DNA of 64,000 nucleotides from Streptococcus hyointestinalis (lineage in GTDB: Bacteria; Bacillota; Bacilli; Lactobacillales; Streptococcaceae), in NCBI RefSeq assembly GCF_011039275.1, contig NZ_JAAKGB010000001.1, forward strand, positions 1,240,001 through 1,304,000. Reading direction: 5' to 3'. The notes under the pieces are model-generated. The model had not been told where the DNA came from. It worked only from the letters and a program-made list of their open reading frames with translations, and ran no database searches. A program made the position numbers and the translations under genes. This document shows positions 58,501-64,000 of this stretch, one piece after another; the first letter of the stretch is position 1, and each line of letters begins with the position of its first letter.

Positions 58501-60450
58501 CTAAAACACTGTATTTTCCTCCAAGGTAAACTTGACATTGTCTTCAATCCACTTGCGACGTGGGGCGACTTTATCTCCCATGAGGGTATTGACACGGCGC
58601 TCAGCACGTGCAAGGTCATCAATAGTCACCTGAATGAGCGTACGGCTCTCTGGATTCATGGTCGTCTCCCAGAGTTGGTCGGCATTCATCTCACCGAGCC
58701 CTTTGTAGCGCTGCAGACTCGCTCCCTTGCCAAAGCTCTTGCGCAATTCCTCAAGCTCGCCATCTGTCCAAGCATAAGCGATTTTCTCAGACTTGCCTTT
58801 GCCTTTACTCATCTTATAGAGTGGCGGCAAGGCGATGTAGACGTGCCCCTTTTCAACCAGCGGACGCATGTAGCGGTAGAAAAAGGTCAACAGCAGCGTC
58901 TGGATGTGCGCACCGTCCGTATCCGCATCGGTCATGATGATAATCTTGTCGTAGTTGATGTCCTCAATTTTAAAATCACTCCCCACACCAGCACCTATGG
59001 TGTAAATCATGGTGTTGATTTCCTCGTTTTTGAGAATGTCTGCCATCTTAGCTTTAGCGGTGTTGAGTACCTTACCACGTAGCGGTAAAATGGCTTGGAA
59101 CTTGCGGTCACGTCCTTGCTTGGCTGAACCTCCCGCAGAGTCTCCTTCGACCAGATAGAGTTCATTTTTAGCTGGATTTTTAGACTGGGCTGGGGTCAAT
59201 TTTCCAGACAACAAGCCCTTGTCTTTCTTGTTTTTCTTGCCATTGCGACTAGCGTCACGGGCTTTTCGTGCCGCCTCACGAGCATCACGGGCTTTAATGG
59301 CTTTTTTGATGAGGTTGGTCGCCACCTCACCATTTTCTAAAAGGAAAAAGGTCAGCTTTTCAGCGACAATGCCCTCAACAATGGGACGAGCAAGAGGACT
59401 GCCTAGCTTGTCCTTAGTCTGCCCTTCAAACTGCAAATACTCCTCAGGCACGAGGATAGACAGCACGGCAGACAGCCCCTCCCGGTAGTCAGCACCCTCT
59501 AGATTTTTGTCTTTTTCTTTTAAAAGCCCCGTTTTTCTGGCGTAGTCGTTCATAGCTTTTGTCAGGGCTGACTTGAGACCTGTCTCATGCGTCCCGCCAT
59601 CCTTGGTTCTGACGTTATTGACAAAGGAGAGGATATTGTCAGAAAAGCCGTCGTTATACTGTAGTGCCACCTGCACTTGAAACTCCTGCTCACTGCCCTC
59701 GATAAAGATAACAGGCGTTAGCGTTTCCTTGTCCTCGTTGAGGTAGCTGACAAAGTCCTCAACACCATTTTCATAGTGGAAGGTTTCCTTGACCGGCTCG
59801 TCACCTCGCAAATCCGTCAGCGTCATGGTGACGTCCTTTAAGAGAAAAGCAGACTCTTTCAAGCGCTCACAAATGGTATTGAATTTAAACTCCGTTGTTG
59901 AAAAAATGCTGGCGTCTGGCAGGAAGGTTACTTTTGTCCCTGTCTGATTTTTAGGCACTTTGCCGATTTTTTCAAGCGTTGTGACAGGTTTTCCGCCCAT
60001 TTCAAAGCGCTGCTTGTAGAGATTGCCGTCACGTTTGATTTCTACTTCAAGCCATGTTGAGAGGGCATTGACAACAGATGAGCCGACACCGTGAAGACCA
60101 CCAGAGGTCTTGTAGCCACCTTGACCAAACTTCCCTCCAGCGTGAAGCACAGTAAAAATCACCTCAACAGTAGGGATTCCCATAGCGTGCATGCCAGTTG
60201 GCATTCCACGACCGCTGTCTGCGACACTGACAGAACCATCCGCATTTAGCGTCACATCAATCTGCTGACCAAAGCCAGACAGTGCTTCGTCAACTGCATT
60301 GTCGACAATCTCCCAAACCAAGTGATGCAGACCTGTGCTATCGGTGGAGCCGATATACATCCCAGGGCGCTTGCGAACCGCATCAAGCCCCTCTAGCACC
60401 TGAATAGCGTCATCACCATAATTTGTTATATTAATATCATTTTTAGGCAT
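58501..60450 (-). CDS. parE: DNA topoisomerase IV subunit B
   Basis: 649 residues. GHKL ATPase motifs EIVDNAVDEA, DSGRGMPTG and GLHGVGSSVVNALS; TOPRIM motifs VEGDSAGGSAKQGRDR and MTDADTDGAHI; the C-terminal YKGLGEMNADQLWETTM. It supplies ATP hydrolysis and the metal-binding part of the topoisomerase IV with ParC. Promoter at 60480-60508, divergent from plsY, the usual streptococcal order. Confidence 0.97.
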   Translation of the reverse strand: MPKNDINITNYGDDAIQVLEGLDAVRKRPGMYIGSTDSTGLHHLVWEIVDNAVDEALSGFGQQIDVTLNADGSVSVADSGRGMPTGMHAMGIPTVEVIFTVLHAGGKFGQGGYKTSGGLHGVGSSVVNALSTWLEVEIKRDGNLYKQRFEMGGKPVTTLEKIGKVPKNQTGTKVTFLPDASIFSTTEFKFNTICERLKESAFLLKDVTMTLTDLRGDEPVKETFHYENGVEDFVSYLNEDKETLTPVIFIEGSEQEFQVQVALQYNDGFSDNILSFVNNVRTKDGGTHETGLKSALTKAMNDYARKTGLLKEKDKNLEGADYREGLSAVLSILVPEEYLQFEGQTKDKLGSPLARPIVEGIVAEKLTFFLLENGEVATNLIKKAIKARDAREAARKARDASRNGKKNKKDKGLLSGKLTPAQSKNPAKNELYLVEGDSAGGSAKQGRDRKFQAILPLRGKVLNTAKAKMADILKNEEINTMIYTIGAGVGSDFKIEDINYDKIIIMTDADTDGAHIQTLLLTFFYRYMRPLVEKGHVYIALPPLYKMSKGKGKSEKIAYAWTDGELEELRKSFGKGASLQRYKGLGEMNADQLWETTMNPESRTLIQVTIDDLARAERRVNTLMGDKVAPRRKWIEDNVKFTLEENTVF

Positions 60451-60479
60451 TTGAACCTCCAGAATAAGTCATCTTTTCT

Positions 60480-60508
60480 ATCTTACAAGTTTTTGGCGAT
60501 TTTTGCAA
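60480..60508 (-). promoter_or_regulatory. Promoter of parE
   Basis: TTGCAA (60503-60508), 17 bases, TAAGAT (60480-60485) on the minus strand; the leader is about 25 bases and contains CTGGAGG. Confidence 0.65.
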
Positions 60509-60555
60509 AATAAATTGCTATTTTTCAAAAAGAATTTAGCTAAAAGGGCTTTATG

Positions 60556-60564
60556 TGATATACT
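60556..60564 (+). promoter_or_regulatory. Extended -10 directly before the plsY start (possible leaderless mRNA)
   Basis: TGA-TATACT (TATACT at 60559-60564), 6 bases before the plsY ATG at 60571. A weak -35 (TTAGCT) lies 17 bases upstream. The start point would coincide with the ATG. Confidence 0.55.
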
Positions 60565-60570
60565 AGAAAC

Positions 60571-61209
60571 ATGAGAGTTTTCGTTTTTATTTTAATCGCT
60601 TATTTATTAGGATCCATTCCTAGTGGGCTTTGGATTGGAAAGATTTTTTACCACACAAACCTTAGAGAGCACGGCTCTGGCAATACAGGAACCACCAACA
60701 CTTTTCGTATCTTAGGTGCCAAGGCTGGTATCACCACTTTTGTTATCGATGCTCTAAAAGGGACTATCGCCACTTGCCTGCCTGCCCTTTTTGGCGTTAG
60801 CGTCAATCCGCTTTTGTTTGGTTTTTTTGCCATCATCGGGCATACTTTTCCGATATTTGCAGGCTTTAAGGGAGGAAAAGCCGTTGCTACTAGTGCTGGG
60901 GTACTGCTGGGCTATTCACCGATTTTCCTCATCTTCTTGCTGATTATTTTTGGCATTGTGCTGTATTTGTACAGCATGATTTCGCTAGCCAGTGTCGCTG
61001 CAGCTAGTGTCGGTATTATTGGCGTTTTGGTCTTTCCTGCCTGCCACTTTATCCTGACCAGCTACGACCCACTCTTTATGATAATAACGCTAGCCATTGC
61101 CACACTTATCATTGTCAGACACCGAGAAAATCTGAGCCGTATCCGTCAGAAAAAAGAAAATATCGTACCTTTTGGGCTCAACCTCAGCCATCAAAAGCCA
61201 AGTAAATAA
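60571..61209 (+). CDS. plsY: Glycerol-3-phosphate acyltransferase PlsY
   Basis: 212 residues, integral membrane with about five helices. Family motifs: [12 protein letters not shown], the [15 protein letters not shown] loop, [21 protein letters not shown] and the C-terminal RHREN. It moves an acyl group from acyl-phosphate to glycerol-3-phosphate in the first step of phospholipid synthesis. No Shine-Dalgarno is seen and a -10 box lies 6 bases before ATG, so translation may be leaderless. Divergent from parE. Confidence 0.96.
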   Translation: MRVFVFILIAYLLGSIPSGLWIGKIFYHTNLREHGSGNTGTTNTFRILGAKAGITTFVIDALKGTIATCLPALFGVSVNPLLFGFFAIIGHTFPIFAGFKGGKAVATSAGVLLGYSPIFLIFLLIIFGIVLYLYSMISLASVAAASVGIIGVLVFPACHFILTSYDPLFMIITLAIATLIIVRHRENLSRIRQKKENIVPFGLNLSHQKPSK

Positions 61210-61224
61210 TTCTAGCTAGACACA

Positions 61225-61257
61225 AAACGCTGAAACACAAAAGTTTCAGCGTTTTTT
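61225..61257. terminator. Terminator of plsY, probably bidirectional
   Basis: A 12-bp stem (61225-61236 with 61243-61254), 6-base loop and T run. It also closes the convergent VOC gene. Confidence 0.85.
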
Positions 61258-61268
61258 TATGTACTATT

Positions 61269-61688
61269 CTAGCTTTCTGCGACTTCAGCCGAAATTTGCC
61301 ACATGACACCAAACTTATCTACCAAGTTGGCATAAGCAGGCGTCCAAAAGGTTTCCTGCAACTCCATAAAAATTTCCTTGGCATCCACAGACAAGGCAGC
61401 ATAAAGCTTTTTAGCCGTTTCAACTGAGTCAACAATCAAGGTTGGCACAACATTTTTACCTGCTTGATAGGCATAGTCTGGACTTTCGTCAGAGATTTGC
61501 AAAAGTAAGCCATCAAAAGCTAACTGAGCATTTAGCACCAAGTGCTTTCTGTCTTCGGGGCAGTCTGGCACCATCTCACCCCAGAGTTTGAGACTCACAA
61601 GCTCTGCGTCAAATACATTTTTGTAAAACTCAACTGCTTCTTGACCGTTGCCGTCTGTCACGATATAGGTGTCAATACGTTTAATCAT
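61269..61688 (-). CDS. VOC/PhnB-like (glyoxalase-superfamily) protein
   Basis: 139 residues with two beta-alpha-beta halves of the VOC fold: IDTYIVTDGNGQEAVEFYKNVFDAELVS at the start and MELQETFWTPAYANLVDKFGVMWQIS at the end. The latter is the PhnB/3-demethylubiquinone methyltransferase-like signature. No function can be assigned from sequence. A TATAAT about 30 bases upstream probably drives it alone. Confidence 0.8.
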   Translation of the reverse strand: MIKRIDTYIVTDGNGQEAVEFYKNVFDAELVSLKLWGEMVPDCPEDRKHLVLNAQLAFDGLLLQISDESPDYAYQAGKNVVPTLIVDSVETAKKLYAALSVDAKEIFMELQETFWTPAYANLVDKFGVMWQISAEVAES

Positions 61689-61758
61689 ACTAGCTCCTTT
61701 TATTTTCCTTATGTTTCCATTATACTGAAAATCAGAAAATAAGACGAGCTATATGCTC

Positions 61759-62358
61759 CTAGAGCCTAGCTGATGTAAAGCCTGTTTTGTCCGCTTCAGT
61801 AATCTCTCGAATAACACGGCAAGGCACGCCAGCAGCAATGACGTTGGCTGGGATGTCCTTGGTGACAACGCTACCAGAGCCTATGATGGTATTGTCTCCG
61901 ATAGTGACGCCTTGATTAATATGCACACCTGCACCGACCCAGACTTTATTGCCAATCGTGACTCTCTTTGCGTAGCAAGCGCCTGCTGCTCGCTCACTAG
62001 CGTCAGTAGCATGATTTGATGTGTAAATACCGACACGTGGACCAAACAGCACATCATCACCAATCTCAATCCCACCACCATCTAGCAGCACACAGTCAAA
62101 GTTAGCATAGAAATTTTTACCGATAGCGATGTTGTAGCCAAACTCACAGCGAAAGTTGGGCTCAAAATAACAATTGTCTCCAACGGACTTCAGAAGCTTT
62201 TTGAGTAAGTCTTGTCTAATCTTTTCATCTTGACCAAAGGCTTGATTGTAGGCATTTGTCAATAAAACAGCTGCTTGTCTTGCCTTGATGAGTTCAGGTG
62301 TTAGGTCATCATAGACCGCTCCTGATAGGATATCTTGTCTTTGTTCTTCTAAGGTCAT
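61759..62358 (-). CDS. Hexapeptide-repeat O-acetyltransferase (maltose/galactoside type)
   Basis: 199 residues. The Mac domain lies at the N-terminus (EEQRQDILSGAVYDDLTPEL). The left-handed beta-helix has NFYANFDCVLLDGGGIEIGDDV and catalytic His in YTSNHAT, ending GVPCRVIREI. It acetylates sugars or glycosides with acetyl-CoA. The exact acceptor is unknown. It lies alone between the VOC gene and the 5'-nucleotidase gene. Confidence 0.88.
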   Translation of the reverse strand: MTLEEQRQDILSGAVYDDLTPELIKARQAAVLLTNAYNQAFGQDEKIRQDLLKKLLKSVGDNCYFEPNFRCEFGYNIAIGKNFYANFDCVLLDGGGIEIGDDVLFGPRVGIYTSNHATDASERAAGACYAKRVTIGNKVWVGAGVHINQGVTIGDNTIIGSGSVVTKDIPANVIAAGVPCRVIREITEADKTGFTSARL

Positions 62359-62384
62359 CGTTTTCTCTCCTTGTGTGATTAGGC

Positions 62385-62408
62385 AAAAAGCCCCAAAACT
62401 GGGGCTTT
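62385..62408 (-). terminator. Terminator of the 5'-nucleotidase gene
   Basis: AAAGCCCC-AAAACT-GGGGCTTT stem followed on the minus strand by TT and GCC, 5 bases after the stop. Confidence 0.8.
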
Positions 62409-62412
62409 GATG

Positions 62413-64000
62413 TTAATGACGTTTTCTACGAACACCGATAAGACCAACTAACAAGAGGACAAATCCAACCAAAACTGCTGCAATAGAGCGATTGCTTGCT
62501 GTCAACGGCAGCGTCAATAAGTCCCCATCAGCAAATGCTAAGGCTTGTCCAAAATAGAGATTGTCTTTTACCTTGTTTTGCCCATGTGCTACTTGCGCTT
62601 TGGGCCTAAAGGCTGCTGTCTGATAGCTGACTGTTATGGTCTTCGTTTGACCACTAGGACTGAGCTCTAGTGTTGTAGTGGTCGTTGTGTTTTGTGTTGT
62701 TCGTTGCGTATTGTTTTTTGTCGGTTTTGTCTCTTCTGGTGTTAGGTATGTTGCAAGCTCACTTGCTTTTATAGAGATAGTGCGTGAGTTTGGATTGATA
62801 ACAGCGTACTTGGTGAGGTCTGCTTTTGCCAAGAAGTCTGCAAAAACACCATCCATGGAAGGACCTTCCTCACGACTACCACCAAGCATGGTGTAGCCGT
62901 CACCGCCAGCAGCTAGGAAGTCATTTGTCGCTAGATAATAAACCTTATCAAGCACCAAGTCTTTATAAGTCTGGCTTTCATGGTCTAGGATTTGTATAGC
63001 TAGAACACGCTGGTCAGCTGGTAAAGTTGTGTCATAATAAACTCGTGCACCAGAAATTTGCAAGAAACCGCCACTTGGCTCAAGTAAAGGCTGTCCATTT
63101 TCATCTAGGACGACATTGCCGTTGCTGTCGACTTGATTGATAGAGCCTAGAGACTTGATGAACATGTCTTTGGTTTGCTGACCGGTCACTTCAATCTGTG
63201 AGATGATATTGCCAAAAGGAAGAACAGCGATGATGTCGCCTTTTGTGATTGGCTTATCTTTTTGGATGGTCTCACGCAAGCCACCACCGTTTGTCACAGC
63301 GAGGTCAGTTGGGTGTGAGAAGCCTGTTTGACCGTAGTCGTAGAGAGCGTCAGCAACGATATTTCCAAGATTGGTCTCACGAACACGAACGTTTTCACGT
63401 TGCCCATTGAGCTCCACTGGGCTCTTGTCTAGGACAACAACGGCATTTTCAGCCGCATACTTTTCTTGGATGGTCTTGACAAGTGCTGCTACAGTCTCGT
63501 CTTCCTTTAGAGCCTTGCCGGCTTCTGTTGTGATGAGGCTGTTTTCAAGCACTTTTTCAGAATTCAGCACAATCTTCCCAATGTGATTGAGGTAGCTACC
63601 TGTTTGGTTGTAGGTGACATTGCCATAGGTATCAACCTTTGCTGTATGCGAATGCCCATCTAAAACCAGCACATTTTTTCCAGAAAGTAGAGCATTTTGC
63701 GATAAAGCTTCAGCCAATGTAGAGCCTTGCCACTCAGCTGGTGTCGTTGTGTCCACACCTAGGTGAGCAAGGATGATGTATTTATTGTAGCTCTTACCCT
63801 CTGCCTTAGCCCTTGCTTCAATTTCAGCGATGACAGATGTCACCTCTGCAATTGGGTCGCTAAAGGTCACACCGACAACATTTCTAGGGTGCGTTTTGGT
63901 AGCAGTCTCAGGTGTCGTCACTCCGATAACCACCACTTCATCGCCCACAACTTCTTTATTTTTATCAATAATCGTTGAGGCTTCAAACAAACGTGCACCG
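62413..64000 (-). CDS. Wall-anchored 5'-nucleotidase / UDP-sugar hydrolase-like protein, N-terminus off the window
   Basis: At least 529 residues are visible; the frame stays open to the right edge. The left part ends a metallophosphatase domain (YIILAHLGVDTTTPAEW, LVLDGHSHTAKVDTYGN, the GHSH motif). A 5'-nucleotidase C-terminal domain follows (NLGNIVADALYD, AVTNGGGLRETI, KGDIIAVLPFGN, FLAAGGDGY). A Thr-rich linker leads to LPLTASN, a hydrophobic helix and RRKRH, a variant sorting signal (LPxTA in place of LPxTG). It should hydrolyse extracellular nucleotides, with possible dampening of host ATP/AMP signalling. Start not visible. Confidence 0.85.
   Translation of the reverse strand, partial: GARLFEASTIIDKNKEVVGDEVVVIGVTTPETATKTHPRNVVGVTFSDPIAEVTSVIAEIEARAKAEGKSYNKYIILAHLGVDTTTPAEWQGSTLAEALSQNALLSGKNVLVLDGHSHTAKVDTYGNVTYNQTGSYLNHIGKIVLNSEKVLENSLITTEAGKALKEDETVAALVKTIQEKYAAENAVVVLDKSPVELNGQRENVRVRETNLGNIVADALYDYGQTGFSHPTDLAVTNGGGLRETIQKDKPITKGDIIAVLPFGNIISQIEVTGQQTKDMFIKSLGSINQVDSNGNVVLDENGQPLLEPSGGFLQISGARVYYDTTLPADQRVLAIQILDHESQTYKDLVLDKVYYLATNDFLAAGGDGYTMLGGSREEGPSMDGVFADFLAKADLTKYAVINPNSRTISIKASELATYLTPEETKPTKNNTQRTTQNTTTTTTLELSPSGQTKTITVSYQTAAFRPKAQVAHGQNKVKDNLYFGQALAFADGDLLTLPLTASNRSIAAVLVGFVLLLVGLIGVRRKRH

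Overview
The window is chromosomal DNA of a Streptococcus whose species I cannot fix. Signs of the genus are the MurT/GatD pair, the cdaA-cdaR-glmM operon, the hemW - acyl-ACP thioesterase - NagD-like phosphatase - DUF1461 operon, PepV, ParE/ParC with pneumococcus-like numbering (Ser79, Asp83 and Tyr118 in ParC), the ilvE-DUF2969-tRNA-rpsA order, and a giant LPXTG adhesin with a YSIRK-type signal. Promoters have TTGACA-like/TATAAT-like boxes, often with an extended TGn -10. Most genes lie on the minus strand. Both edges cut a gene: a DUF2974 hydrolase on the left and a wall-anchored 5'-nucleotidase on the right.

Layout. 1-2907: DUF2974 hydrolase, then a racemase / HD hydrolase / acetyltransferase operon. 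2964-9127: an accessory, defence-like module made of a DUF262+HNH protein, a DUF262-only protein, a WYL regulator and a CbbX/SpoVK-like AAA+ ATPase. 9183-19120: housekeeping (lepA, ndk, hemW operon, glmM-cdaR-cdaA). 19280-22189: murT-gatD, then a deletion scar joining an HXXEE membrane-protein gene to a TetR remnant. 22220-29641: lplA and the pyruvate/acetoin dehydrogenase genes (E1a-E1b-E2-E3), with a plus-strand 59-aa membrane peptide and a small alarmone synthetase-like gene between them. 29845-36989: an ABC-F ATPase, mnmE, a uracil-DNA glycosylase-like protein, pepV, a nitroreductase and an orphan licT. 37178-44953: the CshA-like adhesin. 45168-48799: an LtrA / monooxygenase / amidohydrolase operon and a frameshifted TIR/deoxyribosyltransferase-like gene. 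48971-54265: tRNA-Arg, rpsA, tRNA-Gln, tRNA-Tyr, DUF2969, ilvE, pabBC and a HIRAN protein. 54332-64000: parC, three accessory genes, parE, plsY, a VOC protein, a hexapeptide acetyltransferase and the 5'-nucleotidase.

The strongest candidate for an undescribed system is 2964-9127. Two separate promoter regions there, before the DUF262 pair and before the AAA+ gene, each carry a 17-bp inverted repeat of the same design (GGAC-N7-GTCC, 12 of 17 bases identical). No such repeat was seen elsewhere on reading. This ties the ATPase and the DUF262 pair into one regulon, most simply under the WYL protein encoded between them. Other accessory items are the alarmone synthetase-like gene, the A9-tract frameshift in the TIR/deoxyribosyltransferase-like gene, and a hybrid unit in the adhesin repeats.

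All calls come from reading sequence and motifs. No database search or folding calculation was run.
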